A DNA stretch of 64,000 bases from Clavibacter capsici. Its GTDB lineage: Bacteria; Actinomycetota; Actinomycetes; Actinomycetales; Microbacteriaceae. Location: assembly GCF_001280205.1 (NCBI RefSeq), contig NZ_CP012573.1, positions 372,001-436,000 of the forward strand, read 5' to 3'. This document shows positions 17,216 through 26,180 of this stretch, piece after piece (within the stretch, counting starts at the first letter, position 1; every line of letters begins with the position of its first letter). The notes beneath the pieces are model-generated. The model was not told the origin of the DNA, made no database searches, and was given only the letters and a program-made list of their open reading frames with translations. Position numbers and translations under genes: made by a program.

Positions 17216-18150
17216 TGCCCATGCTGTCGCGCATCGCCGAGTCGCTGTTCTGGATCGGCCGCTACATCGAGCGGTCGGACGGCACGGCCCGCATCCTCGA
17301 CGTGCACCTCCAGCTCCTCCTCGAGGACCCGTGGATCGACGAGGACACCGCCTGCCGCTCCCTCCTCAGCGTGATGGGCAGCGACGTGCCGAGCGAGGAT
17401 GTGCTCGGCCGGGACGACGTGCTCGCCCTCCTCGCGGTCGACCGCACGCAGCCCGCCTCCATCGCCTACTCGCTCGGGGCGGCGCGGGAGAACGCCCGCC
17501 GGGCCCGCGAGATCGTCTCGAGCGAGCTGTGGGAGTGCCTCAACACGACCCGCGCCCGCATGCCGCGGAAGATCGCGAACGACCGCGTGCACGAGTTCTT
17601 CGGCTGGGTGCGCGAGCGCTCGGCCCTCGCGGTCGGGCTCGTCGAGTCGGGCACGAGCCGCGACGAGGCCTGGCAGTTCTTCACGCTCGGCCGATCCATC
17701 GAGCGCGCCGACATGACGGCCCGGCTCCTCGCGACCCGTGCCCTCACCGAGGCGAGCGGCCCGTCGTGGACCACGATCCTCCGCTCCTGCGGCGCGTACG
17801 AGGCGTACCTCCGCACGTACCGCGGCGTGCCGAGCGCGCGGAACGCCGCCGAGTTCCTGCTGCTCGACCGGCTGTTCCCGCGGTCGATCACCCACTCGAT
17901 CCGCCGCGCCGAGCAGTGCCTGCACGACATCGAGCCGCGCACGGACCGCCTCGGGGTCTCGGACCAGGCGCAGCGGCTGCTCGGGCAGATCCGGAGCGAG
18001 CTGGAGTACCGGCCGATCGCCGAGATCCTCGAGGACCTCCCGCGCTTCATGGACGCCGTGCAGGAGGCCACCAGCGCCACCAGCGAGGCCGTCCGCCAGC
18101 GCTACTTCCCCACCAACGCGGCACCCAGCTGGGTCGGAGAGAACTCGTGA
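17215..18150 (+). CDS. alpha-E domain-containing protein
   Basis: A 311-aa, almost fully helical protein starting MLSRIAESLFWIGRYIERSD, the signature of the alpha-E family (an ATP-grasp partner of unknown catalytic activity). Conserved Glu/Arg pairs recur in GRSIERADMTARLL. The ATG overlaps the previous stop by one base (TGATG), and its own stop overlaps the next gene, so the three genes form a tightly coupled operon. The role is inferred from partnership: handling or transferring the product of the ATP-grasp enzyme. Confidence 0.9.
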   Translation: MPMLSRIAESLFWIGRYIERSDGTARILDVHLQLLLEDPWIDEDTACRSLLSVMGSDVPSEDVLGRDDVLALLAVDRTQPASIAYSLGAARENARRAREIVSSELWECLNTTRARMPRKIANDRVHEFFGWVRERSALAVGLVESGTSRDEAWQFFTLGRSIERADMTARLLATRALTEASGPSWTTILRSCGAYEAYLRTYRGVPSARNAAEFLLLDRLFPRSITHSIRRAEQCLHDIEPRTDRLGVSDQAQRLLGQIRSELEYRPIAEILEDLPRFMDAVQEATSATSEAVRQRYFPTNAAPSWVGENS

Positions 18151-18992
18151 ACCGCCTGCGCATCACCCACCGGACCGGCTTCCACTACGAGGGCGAGGTG
18201 ACCGCGTCGTACAACGAGGCACGGATGCTGCCCGTCTCGAGCGAGAACCAGTTCGTCCTCTACTCGAACCTCGACATCCAGCCGAAGCCGGGGCACCACA
18301 CGTACGTCGACTACTTCGGCACGCGCGTCTCCTCGTTCGAGATCCTGAGCCCCCACCGCTCGCTCGAGCTCACGGCCACGAGCCTCGTCGAGGTCCGGCC
18401 GCGCGCGCACGAGCCGCACCAGCTCGGCTGGGACGACCTCGCGGTCGACGTGCAGCGCGCGACGGAGCACGTCGAGCAGGTCGCGCAGACCGCGCGCACC
18501 GAGCCGCACGAGGAGGTCGTCGCGCTCGCGGAGGAGATCGCCGGCGGCGCGGGCACCCCGTGCGAGGCGGCCGCCGCCATCGCCCGCGCGATCGGCGAGC
18601 GGGTCGAGTACATGGCCGGCGTCACGAGCGTCCAGTCCACCGCGCGCGAGGCGTGGGAGCAGGGTCGCGGCGTCTGCCAGGACATCACGCACATCGTCAT
18701 CGGCGCGCTCCGGCACGTCGGGATCCCCGCGCGCTACGTCAGCGGCTACCTGCACCCGAAGCCGAACGCGGCCGTGGGCGAGACGGTCACGGGCGAGTCG
18801 CACGCGTGGGTCGAGTGGTTCTGCGGCGAGTGGCGCGGCTGGGATCCCACGAACCTCATCGACATCGGCGACCGCCACGTGCTCGTCGGCCGGGGCCGCG
18901 ACTACCGCGACGTCGCCCCGCTGCGGGGCATCTACGCGGGGCCGTTCCGGTCGAAGCTGTTCGTGCGGGTGGAGATCACGCGCGAGTCCTGA
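18147..18992 (+). CDS. transglutaminase-like family protein (BTLCP-type)
   Basis: A 281-aa protein with an N-terminal beta-rich domain (LRITHRTGFHYEGEVTASYN) and a C-terminal transglutaminase/cysteine-peptidase core. The catalytic Cys lies in GRGVCQDITHI near 176, the His in GESHAWVEWF near 213, and the Asp in GWDPTN near 229. Such proteins are predicted peptidases or amidotransferases acting on the product of the ATP-grasp/alpha-E pair. The GTG start is coupled to the previous stop by GTGA. It is the last gene of the operon. Confidence 0.9.
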   Translation: MNRLRITHRTGFHYEGEVTASYNEARMLPVSSENQFVLYSNLDIQPKPGHHTYVDYFGTRVSSFEILSPHRSLELTATSLVEVRPRAHEPHQLGWDDLAVDVQRATEHVEQVAQTARTEPHEEVVALAEEIAGGAGTPCEAAAAIARAIGERVEYMAGVTSVQSTAREAWEQGRGVCQDITHIVIGALRHVGIPARYVSGYLHPKPNAAVGETVTGESHAWVEWFCGEWRGWDPTNLIDIGDRHVLVGRGRDYRDVAPLRGIYAGPFRSKLFVRVEITRES

Positions 18993-19048
18993 CCCGCGGG
19001 GGCCCGCACGGCCTGGGTCGGCCGGTCGGCCGCGCCTAGTCTGGGTCC

Positions 19049-19939
19049 ATGCCCGACGACGAGCGCTCCACCGGCGGAGCCGACCACCGCACCATCGTGG
19101 ACGCGGAGGGCGTGACCCTCCACTACTACGTGTGGGAGGCGGAGAGCCCGCGGGCGGTCGTGCACATCGCGCACGGGGTCGGCGAGCACGCGCTGCGCTA
19201 CGTCCGGCTCGCGCACGAGCTCAACGCGGCCGGGTACACGGTCGCGGCCGACGACCACCGCGGGCACGGCGCCACCGGGCTCGGCCACCTCGGCATCGGC
19301 GTGCTGGGGCCGCGGCGGCACCTGGCGGCGCTCGACGGGATCCAGCTGGTGAGCGAGCAGCTGCGCCGCGAGCTGCCCGACCTGCCGCTCGTGCTCCTCG
19401 GCCACAGCTGGGGCGCGCTCCTCGCGCAGCGCATCGTGGCGCGCGCGTCGCATCTCTACGCGGGGCTCGTGCTGAGCGGCGCGTCGCTCGCGATGCCCGG
19501 CGTGATCAACACGGGCGACCTCAACAAGCGCTGGCGGCACCCGGCGGCGTCGGGCTTCGAGTGGCTCTCGCGGGATCCGGAGGCGCAGCGCGCGTTCGGC
19601 GCCGACGAGCGCAACTTCGACGTCAACGCGCTGAAGCCGTACCGGATGCGCGACTCCGTGCAGATCATGGGCCGCCCGCCCCGCAAGCTCGCGACCGACC
19701 TGCCCGTGCTCATCCAGGGCGGCGAGGAGGACTCGCTCGGCGGCCGCCGCGGCATGCAGCTGCTCGCGCGCGACTACAGCCGCCGCTCGCGGCTCAGCGA
19801 CGTGCTGCTGATCGTGTACCCGGGCGCGCGGCACGAGATCTACAACGAGACGAACCGCGACGAGGTGGTCGCCGACCTGCGGAGCTGGCTGGGGTCGCGG
19901 GTCGCGCCCGTCGGCGCCTCGGACGGGGAGCCCGCGTGA
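19049..19939 (+). CDS. alpha/beta hydrolase (monoacylglycerol-lipase-like, Hydrolase_4)
   Basis: A 296-aa alpha/beta-hydrolase. The nucleophile elbow is GHSWG near residues 118-122, an oxyanion HG dipeptide occurs in HIAHGVGEH, the acid is probably in LIQGGEEDSLGG, and the catalytic His in GARHEIYNE. The fold and lengths match lysophospholipase/monoacylglycerol lipase-like proteins; the substrate is inferred to be a lipid ester. TAGTCT lies six bases before the ATG with no Shine-Dalgarno. The downstream acetyltransferase remnant overlaps its stop by four bases. Confidence 0.87.
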   Translation: MPDDERSTGGADHRTIVDAEGVTLHYYVWEAESPRAVVHIAHGVGEHALRYVRLAHELNAAGYTVAADDHRGHGATGLGHLGIGVLGPRRHLAALDGIQLVSEQLRRELPDLPLVLLGHSWGALLAQRIVARASHLYAGLVLSGASLAMPGVINTGDLNKRWRHPAASGFEWLSRDPEAQRAFGADERNFDVNALKPYRMRDSVQIMGRPPRKLATDLPVLIQGGEEDSLGGRRGMQLLARDYSRRSRLSDVLLIVYPGARHEIYNETNRDEVVADLRSWLGSRVAPVGASDGEPA

Positions 19940-20244
19940 CCGCCGCCGCCACCCTCCGCCCGGCGCGCGCCGACGACCTGCCGTTCCTGGAGGACATGCT
20001 GCTGGCGTCGATGGACTGGCGCGACGACGGGGCGATGACGCGCGAGCGCATGCTCGCGACCCCGGAGCTCGCGCACCACGTGGCCGGCTGGCCGCGCGTC
20101 GGCGACATGGGCGTCGTCGCGGAGGCCGACGGCGATCCGGTCGGCGCCGCATGGGCGCGCCTCTTCGCCGACGACGACCGCGGCTACGGCTTCGTGCCCG
20201 TGGGGCGCGAGGGCGGATCGGACGTGCTGCTGCTGCGCTGGTGA
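19936..20244 (+). pseudogene. GNAT acetyltransferase with an apparent internal in-frame deletion
   Basis: The 102 residues start like a GNAT N-acetyltransferase (TLRPARADDLPFLEDML, then VVAEADGDPVGAAWARLF) and end like one (FVPVGREGGSDVLLLRW). The acetyl-CoA-binding middle, normally 50-60 residues with a Q/RxxGxG/A loop, is missing between DDRGYG and FVPVG (about 20185-20195). Both flanks stay in frame, which suggests a clean deletion. Without the cofactor loop it is unlikely to be an active acetyltransferase. It is coupled to the hydrolase by GTGA and ends at a strong hairpin. Confidence 0.7.
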
Positions 20245-20245
20245 C

Positions 20246-20291
20246 GCACGCCGCCCTCCGGCCCGCGGGATGCGGTCGGAGGGCGGCGTGC
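20246..20291. terminator. bidirectional hairpin terminator
   Basis: A perfect 15-bp stem (20246-20260 with 20277-20291) has a 16-base loop. It lies immediately after the GNAT stop and before the end of the convergent surface-protein gene. Confidence 0.85.
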
Positions 20292-20307
20292 GGCGTGATT
20301 CGTCGGG

Positions 20308-23127
20308 TCAGGCGCGCGCGGGGCGGTCCGTCCGCGTGCGGCGGCGGCGTCGCGCCTCGAGCGCGGCCGCGGATCCCACGACCAGCAGCAGCGCCGCGAG
20401 GGCGAGCGCCGCCGCGGGCGAGGATCCCGTGCGCGGCAGCGATCCGCGGAGGCCCGCGCTCGCGCTCGCGCCCGAGGTGCCGGCCGGGCTGGATCCGTCC
20501 GCCGACAGCGCGCCGGGGGACGCGGTGCCCGCGCCGGCCGGGGCCGACGAGGATCCGCCGGACGCGGTGCCGCCCGAGCCCGAGCCGCCGGGCGTCGTGC
20601 CGGCGTCGCCCGGGTCCGCGGCCACCGCGGCCGTCGTGACCACCGCCGCGGACACGTCCGCGTCGAGGCCGGACGCGTCGACCAGGTGCAGGCCCGTGAC
20701 CGTGCGGGACGCGCCCGCGGTCACGTCCTCGGCGAGCACCGCGGATCCGCCGTCGGGCAGCGCGAACCGCGTGCCCGGGGCGATGTCCCCGGCCGCGAGC
20801 GAGGCGCCCGCGATGGTGCCGCCGTCGCTCGAGACGTGCGCCGCGCCGCCGTCGACCCGGACCCGGAGGCCCGAGATCCGCACGGCCAGGCGGCTGCCCG
20901 GGTAGAGGCTCACGTCGTCGAGCGTCGCGCTGCCCGCGCTGCTGCTCGACGCGAGGCGGATGCCGGTCGCGCGGATCTGGCCCGCGGCGCCGTCCCCCGC
21001 GGTCGTGCCCGCGTCGGTCGCGGCGTCGTCGGCCGCGAGGGCGTCCGGGGCGATCCGGGCGGCGCTCGCGTCCGCGTCCGGCCGCGCCACGGGCGTGGCG
21101 GCGACCGCGCTCGGCCCCGTCGCGCGGATCCCGTACGCGGACCACCCGGTGGGCGCGGCGTCCGGCACGATCGGGGTGGGCGCCGGCGACGGATCCGGCG
21201 CGGGCGTCGCCCCACCGCCCGCCGCGATGGTCACGACGCCCAGCCGGACCTCGGGGTGGCGGCCGGTGAGGTCGCGGTAGTGCAGCGCGGTGAGGGTCAC
21301 CGTGCCGTCGGACGCGACCGTCCGCTCCCCGAACCGGACCTCGACGCGCGGCGTGCCGTGCTCGTCGACGCCCGTGTAGAGGTCGGTGGTGGTGTCGATC
21401 CAGACCCCGTTCACGAAGACCGCGTCCCCCGCGTCCGCGAAGGACACCGTCATCGCGCCCGCGGCGGAGACGACCGCGTGCAGGCCGTCCACCCGGAGGG
21501 CGGGCCAGCGGTAGTCGGCGAGCGGATCCGTGGCGGCGCCGGGCACCTGCCGGAACGCGCCCACGTCGACCGTGGCGGTGCCCGCGGCGTCGCCCGTGCC
21601 GAGGTCGACGGCGACGGCGGTCGCGGTGTCGGGATCCGTCCCCGTGCCGGTCACGGCGTCCGCCGCCGCGTGCGGGGCGGCCGTCGTCGCGGCCGGCTGC
21701 GGCGCGACGAGCACCGTGCCGTCGGGCGCCGTGACGCCGACGCCGTACGCGCCCACGACCTGCCCGGCCGCGGGCGGCACGACGACCGTGCCGAGGCGCA
21801 CGTCCGGGTGCGCGCCCGTGAGGTCGCGGTAGTGCACCGCGGTGACCGTGACGGTGCCGTCCGCCGCGGTCTCGTGCTCGCCGAACGCGACGGTGACGCG
21901 GGGCGCGCCCTGCTCGTCGACGCCCGTGTAGAGGTCGGTCGTGGTGTCGATCCAGCGGCCGTCCACGAAGACCGCGCTGCCGGGATCCGCGAACTCCGTC
22001 GAGACGGCACCCGCGGGCGTGATCGTGGCGGTGAGGCCGTAGACGCGGAACGCCGTCCAGCGGTACTCGGCCAGGGGGTCGGCGGGCGCGCCCGGCAGCT
22101 GCTCGAAGGAGCCGACGCCGACCGTGGTGGTGCCGTCCGCGCCGGTCGCGACGCGCACGGATGCGGCGTGCTCGGCGGATCCGTCGGCCGCCGGGAGCGC
22201 GTCGGCCGTGGCCTCGCGATCGAGGCCCTCGACGCGCGGCTGCCCGTCGATCACGCGCGTGCCGTCGGGTGCCGTGACGGTGACGCCCGTCGCGACGCGG
22301 CCGGTGGCGTGGGCGGGCGCGGGATCCGGTGCCGGGCTCGGATCGGGCGCGGGGGCCGGACCCGGGTCGGGCGCGGGCGTCGGGGTCGGCGTCGGCGCCG
22401 GGGTGGGCGCGGGCGTCGGCGAGGCCGACGGCGTCGGCACCGGCACGGTCGCGGCGCAGGTCACGGATCCCGCGCGCACGCGCCAGATCTCCGACGCCCC
22501 GGCCTCCGCCTCCAGGTCGATGCCGACGGTGGTGGCGGATCCGTCGTCGCCCGTCGCGGTGGACCCCACGATGACGCGGGTCGCCCCGTAGACCGACTCG
22601 GGGAGGTCGCGCGACCAGCCCGGCGTCGCGTCCGCGTCGGCGGTCACGTCCACCCCGCCGATGGTCAGCCGGTCGAGGTGCACGGCGGGCGTGCCGCCGG
22701 GCGTGCACGACACGGTGAGGCCGGAGAAGACGATCGCCGGCCGGTCGCGCAGCGTGAGCTCGCCGCTCGCGACGCTGCTGGTGGCGCCCGTCGGGCCGGC
22801 CGTGGACCGGAGCCCGGTCGTGCGCGTCGTGTTGAGCTTCATCACGTCGCCGGTGGACCCGGCCTCCCGCGTCACCGCCTGGCCCGCCGACCACTCGGCG
22901 AGCGGCGTGGGCGCGGTGAGCGTGTCGCCGTCGATGTCGACGATCTCCACGCCCGAGGCGCGCGCGAGCACGACGTCGGCCGCGTGCGCCGCCAGGGGCA
23001 CGAGCCCGCCGAGGGCGAGGAGCGCCGCGAGGGCGGTGGCGCCGGTCGCGCCGAGGACCCCGAGGGCTCCGCGCGCGCCCGGGCGCGCCGTCGCCCGGTG
23101 CGATGCCCGGACCGCAGCCCGGCTCAT
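20308..23127 (-). CDS. LPXTG-anchored surface protein with two tandem repeat domains
   Basis: A 939-aa exported protein. A basic N-terminus and hydrophobic segment end in AHA near residue 50 (signal peptide). A Pro/Thr/Asp-rich linker lies near 225-270. Two homologous domains of about 110 residues (near 341-450 and 523-632) each contain WIDTTTDLYTGVDE and LHYRDLTG or VHYRDLTG. The C-terminus has LPRTG at 897-901, a hydrophobic stretch and a basic tail, a class A sortase signal. It should be linked to peptidoglycan; the function is unknown (perhaps adhesion). The ATG overlaps the stop of the upstream S53 protease (ATGA), so both are expressed together. Confidence 0.85.
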   Translation of the reverse strand: MSRAAVRASHRATARPGARGALGVLGATGATALAALLALGGLVPLAAHAADVVLARASGVEIVDIDGDTLTAPTPLAEWSAGQAVTREAGSTGDVMKLNTTRTTGLRSTAGPTGATSSVASGELTLRDRPAIVFSGLTVSCTPGGTPAVHLDRLTIGGVDVTADADATPGWSRDLPESVYGATRVIVGSTATGDDGSATTVGIDLEAEAGASEIWRVRAGSVTCAATVPVPTPSASPTPAPTPAPTPTPTPAPDPGPAPAPDPSPAPDPAPAHATGRVATGVTVTAPDGTRVIDGQPRVEGLDREATADALPAADGSAEHAASVRVATGADGTTTVGVGSFEQLPGAPADPLAEYRWTAFRVYGLTATITPAGAVSTEFADPGSAVFVDGRWIDTTTDLYTGVDEQGAPRVTVAFGEHETAADGTVTVTAVHYRDLTGAHPDVRLGTVVVPPAAGQVVGAYGVGVTAPDGTVLVAPQPAATTAAPHAAADAVTGTGTDPDTATAVAVDLGTGDAAGTATVDVGAFRQVPGAATDPLADYRWPALRVDGLHAVVSAAGAMTVSFADAGDAVFVNGVWIDTTTDLYTGVDEHGTPRVEVRFGERTVASDGTVTLTALHYRDLTGRHPEVRLGVVTIAAGGGATPAPDPSPAPTPIVPDAAPTGWSAYGIRATGPSAVAATPVARPDADASAARIAPDALAADDAATDAGTTAGDGAAGQIRATGIRLASSSSAGSATLDDVSLYPGSRLAVRISGLRVRVDGGAAHVSSDGGTIAGASLAAGDIAPGTRFALPDGGSAVLAEDVTAGASRTVTGLHLVDASGLDADVSAAVVTTAAVAADPGDAGTTPGGSGSGGTASGGSSSAPAGAGTASPGALSADGSSPAGTSGASASAGLRGSLPRTGSSPAAALALAALLLVVGSAAALEARRRRRTRTDRPARA

Positions 23128-25139
23128 CGTCCGGCTCCGGCGCCGAGGCCCTCGATGAACGCGCGGCCCGCGGGCACGCCGGCCCCGGTCACGTCGTCCC
23201 AGCCGGGGGCGGAGCGGAGCCCCTGCCTCCCCGTGTCCCACATGAAGAGCGTCTCGGGCCACAGCGCTCCCGCCGAGGGTCCCCGGGGGGACCACGTCGC
23301 CGCCGAGGCGGGCTGCACGTCGCGCAGCGCGGACGTCCCCATCAGCGCGTAGAGGGCCGGGCTCGCGAGCCCGAAGCGACGGCCGGTGACGGCCTTGGAG
23401 ATCGCCACCATGGAGGCGACCATGGGCGTCGCGAGGCTCGTGCCGCCGTGCGCCGCGTACTCGGTGCGGCCCTTGTGCGGGCCGTACGTGATGAAGCCCG
23501 TGTCCGGATCCCCGAGCGACGCCACGTCCGGCAGCAGCCGTCCGGTGCCCGCGACGGCGAGCCGGTCGGCCTGCCAGGTGGGCCGCGCGTACTCGGCCGA
23601 CTGGCCGCCACCCGCGCCGAACGCGAAGCCCGGCGGGATCAGGGCGCCGTTCCGCGCGAAGCGGGTCTCGGTCTCCCAGCCCGCCTCCACGGCGATCGAG
23701 CCGTCCTCGGCGAGGCCCGTGCTCGTCGCGCCGACCGCCGTCACGTACGGGCTCGACGCGGGCGACGCCACGGTCGCGTTCCCACCGTGGTCGCCGACGC
23801 CGCTGTAGTCGCCGTCGTTGCCGGTGGACGCGAAGACCGACACGTCGCGCGCCGCCGCCTCCACGAGCACGCGGTTGAGGAGCTCGCGGTCGTCGGCCGT
23901 GTCGAGGCCCTCCATCGCGCCGAAGGACAGGCTGATCACGTCGGGGCCGTCCTCGGCCGCGTCGAGGATCCGCGTGTAGAGGCTCGTGCTCGTGCAGTCG
24001 TCGGCGCCCCAGTAGGAGACGGCCGCATCGGGCGCCATCGCGTGGACCGCCTGCACGTCGAGGTGCTGCTCGTCCGTCCACGCCGTGGGGCCGCCGCAGA
24101 TGCCGGTGCGCGGCGCGGCGGACGGGTGGTCGCGGTACTGGCCCGCGGTGAACGCGGGCTCGCCGACCGCGCGGGAGTAGGTGTCGGTGTCGGCCCGGGT
24201 GTCCGGGTCGTCGTAGGCGGCGACGATCGCGATGGTCGCGCCGGCTCCGCGGTCCTCGGCGGGCACGTCGTCGACGCGCCTGAGCTGCGCCGGGCCGTAG
24301 CCGCACAGCGAGTTCGAGCGGTGGGCCACGTCGACGGAGGCGGGCCACGCGTCGGTGAGGCGCTGGCCCCACCAGGCGGCGCACGTGCCGTCGTCGGCGG
24401 AGGAGGCGGGGGATCCGCCGGTCACCTGCCCGGGGACGGGCGCGGGGACCGGGGTGGCGGCATCGGGAGCCGGCGCGGCGTCGGCGGCCTGCGCGTCGTC
24501 CTGCTCGGCGTCCGACGGCATCAGCACGTCGCCCTGGACGGTGCCGGCGACGCCGCGCACGGCGTCGAGGACGGCGGGCACGGCGAGCGCGCGCTCCGGG
24601 GCGACGACCTCGCGGCCGCCGACGCGGAAGCGGGCGAACCCGGTGTCGAACGCCCGCGACGCGAGCGCGAGCGTGCCGGAGACGGGTAGCGCGCCGACCT
24701 CGCCGCGGACGGCGCCCACGTCGAGGCCGCGGTCGCGGAGCCAGGCGGCGACGGCGGGGGCCGCGTCGGGCCGGGCCGGGTCCATGAGCACCGTGAGCGC
24801 GACCGTCGCGTCAGCGGGCGCGTCGCCGAGCCGGGTGGCGGAGACCGAGGCGGGCCAGGCCGGAGCGGACCCGTCGAGCGTGCGGAGGCCCGAGGCGGCG
24901 TGCGCGGCGGCCGGGTCGGCGTCGGCGGACGCGGACGCGGATCCGGTCCCCGTCAGCGCGCTCGCGACGAGCGCCGCGACGGCCGCGAGGGCGACGACGC
25001 CCGTGCCGAGGGCGACGGACCGGGCGCGCGGCGGCCGCGCGAGCCCGCGGGCGAGGGCGCGGATCCGGCCCTCCGTCGGCGGGCGTTCGGCGGGCCTGCG
25101 GGCCTCGGCGGGGAGGAGGGACGAGGGGCGAGAGGGCAT
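23124..25139 (-). CDS. secreted S53 family (sedolisin/kumamolisin-type) serine peptidase
   Basis: A 671-aa protease with a basic N-terminus and one hydrophobic segment (SVALGTGVVALAAVAALVAS, signal or anchor). An S53 pro-domain covers about 85-200, a Pro/Ala linker follows, and then the catalytic domain. The E-x3-D pair is in DEQHLDVQA near 353, and the nucleophile Ser is in GGTSLATP near 567. Sedolisins are acid-active endopeptidases released outside the cell, self-processed from their pro-domain. The ATG at 25139 is downstream of a -10/palindrome region, and the gene is divergent from the TetR gene at 25373. A role in degrading host or environmental protein is inference. Confidence 0.87.
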   Translation of the reverse strand: MPSRPSSLLPAEARRPAERPPTEGRIRALARGLARPPRARSVALGTGVVALAAVAALVASALTGTGSASASADADPAAAHAASGLRTLDGSAPAWPASVSATRLGDAPADATVALTVLMDPARPDAAPAVAAWLRDRGLDVGAVRGEVGALPVSGTLALASRAFDTGFARFRVGGREVVAPERALAVPAVLDAVRGVAGTVQGDVLMPSDAEQDDAQAADAAPAPDAATPVPAPVPGQVTGGSPASSADDGTCAAWWGQRLTDAWPASVDVAHRSNSLCGYGPAQLRRVDDVPAEDRGAGATIAIVAAYDDPDTRADTDTYSRAVGEPAFTAGQYRDHPSAAPRTGICGGPTAWTDEQHLDVQAVHAMAPDAAVSYWGADDCTSTSLYTRILDAAEDGPDVISLSFGAMEGLDTADDRELLNRVLVEAAARDVSVFASTGNDGDYSGVGDHGGNATVASPASSPYVTAVGATSTGLAEDGSIAVEAGWETETRFARNGALIPPGFAFGAGGGQSAEYARPTWQADRLAVAGTGRLLPDVASLGDPDTGFITYGPHKGRTEYAAHGGTSLATPMVASMVAISKAVTGRRFGLASPALYALMGTSALRDVQPASAATWSPRGPSAGALWPETLFMWDTGRQGLRSAPGWDDVTGAGVPAGRAFIEGLGAGAGR

Positions 25140-25186
25140 GGCGGATCCAGCTTCGATTCGGGGGGTGTGCGCGAGGGCGCGAGCGG

Positions 25187-25215
25187 ATGCTATCCCCCCT
25201 TGAGAACCGTTCTCA
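25187..25215 (-). promoter_or_regulatory. protease promoter overlapped by perfect palindrome (candidate TetR operator)
   Basis: On the minus strand a -10-like TAGCAT (25192-25187) is preceded at 25201-25215 by the perfect palindrome TGAGAAC-C-GTTCTCA, which covers the -35 position and part of the spacer. A repressor bound there would block the S53 protease/LPXTG operon. The divergent TetR gene at 25373 is the obvious candidate regulator. Confidence 0.6.
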
Positions 25216-25372
25216 CCGCCTGTGGAGAGGGGTGGCACGCGACACCCGCGGCCGTCCTCCGCCGCCCCCGGGACCCGTCCGCGGTGACCGCGCGACACCC
25301 GCGCGTCGTCTTCCCGTCGATCCGCCCGGGTACGATCCCTCCACTCCCGAGCGGGAGCGGAGGGAGCACGAC

Positions 25373-26107
25373 ATGAACCAGCGGCAGAAGGCCGTGTCCC
25401 GGGCACGGCGCGAGATCGTCGAGGCGGCGGGCGCGCAGTTCGCGACCCACGGCTACGAGGGCACGTCGTTCTCGCGCGTGGCCGAGGCGATGGGCAAGCC
25501 CAAGTCGGCCATCGGGTACCACCTCTTCGCGTCCAAGGAGCGCCTCGCGGGCGCCGTGGTGGAGGACCAGGAGGACCGCTGGCTCCGCATCGAGGCCGCC
25601 CTCGAGGACCGGGGTCCGCTGGAGGACCTCATCGTCTTCCTCCTCACCGCCGCGCGGACGGTGGAGGTCTGCCCGGTCGCCGCCGGCGCCATCCGCCTCC
25701 TCCAGGACATGCCGCGGCTCGGCCTCGCGGTCGAGCGCCGCTTCGACGTGTGGCGCTTCACCCGCGAGCACCTCGAGGCGGAGCTCGCGGTGCAGGGCGT
25801 GCGCGCGCCGGATCTCGACGCCGCGGTCGACGTCCTGCTCAGCGCCACCTTCGGGGTGCTCTCCTACCGGTCGCCGAGCCTCGACGGGTGGGACGCCGCC
25901 GATCGGCTGCGCAGCCTCTGGATCCCGCTGCTCACCCACCTGGGGCTCGAGGACGCGGCCGAGGTCGTGCGCGCCGCCCAGCCGATCGACCTGGCGCGCG
26001 TGGAGGAGGGCCGCCCCGACGCGTCCGAGGCGCACGTCGGGGTGGCGGGCCGCGTCGCGGACGACGACGACGCCGCCTCCGCAGGCCCGGAGCGCGTCCG
26101 CGCCTGA
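25373..26107 (+). CDS. TetR/AcrR family transcriptional regulator
   Basis: A 244-aa regulator. The N-terminal helix-turn-helix spans about residues 10-55 (REIVEAAGAQFATHGYEGTS, then KSAIGYHLFASKERLA). The ligand-binding domain is helical and the last 30 residues are Asp/Ala-rich. The ATG has a GGAGGGAG Shine-Dalgarno, and TACGAT upstream (about 25331) is a plausible -10. It is divergent from the S53 protease gene, and the palindrome at 25201-25215 is its likely operator. The ligand is unknown. Confidence 0.9.
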   Translation: MNQRQKAVSRARREIVEAAGAQFATHGYEGTSFSRVAEAMGKPKSAIGYHLFASKERLAGAVVEDQEDRWLRIEAALEDRGPLEDLIVFLLTAARTVEVCPVAAGAIRLLQDMPRLGLAVERRFDVWRFTREHLEAELAVQGVRAPDLDAAVDVLLSATFGVLSYRSPSLDGWDAADRLRSLWIPLLTHLGLEDAAEVVRAAQPIDLARVEEGRPDASEAHVGVAGRVADDDDAASAGPERVRA

Positions 26108-26126
26108 CCCGCCCGGCGCACCGCGC

Positions 26127-26165
26127 ACGACGCCGGCCGGCCCCTCGGGGACCGGCCGGCGTCGT
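26127..26165. terminator. bidirectional hairpin terminator
   Basis: A 14-bp perfect stem (26127-26140 with 26152-26165), extendable with one mismatch around a CTCG loop. It separates the convergent TetR and phospholipase C genes. Confidence 0.85.
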
Positions 26166-26180
26166 CGCGCAGGCGCCGCG

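Noticed and set aside
25181..25215. The TGAGAAC-C-GTTCTCA palindrome as a terminator
   Set aside because: It lies between divergent starts, where no transcript ends, so an operator is more likely.
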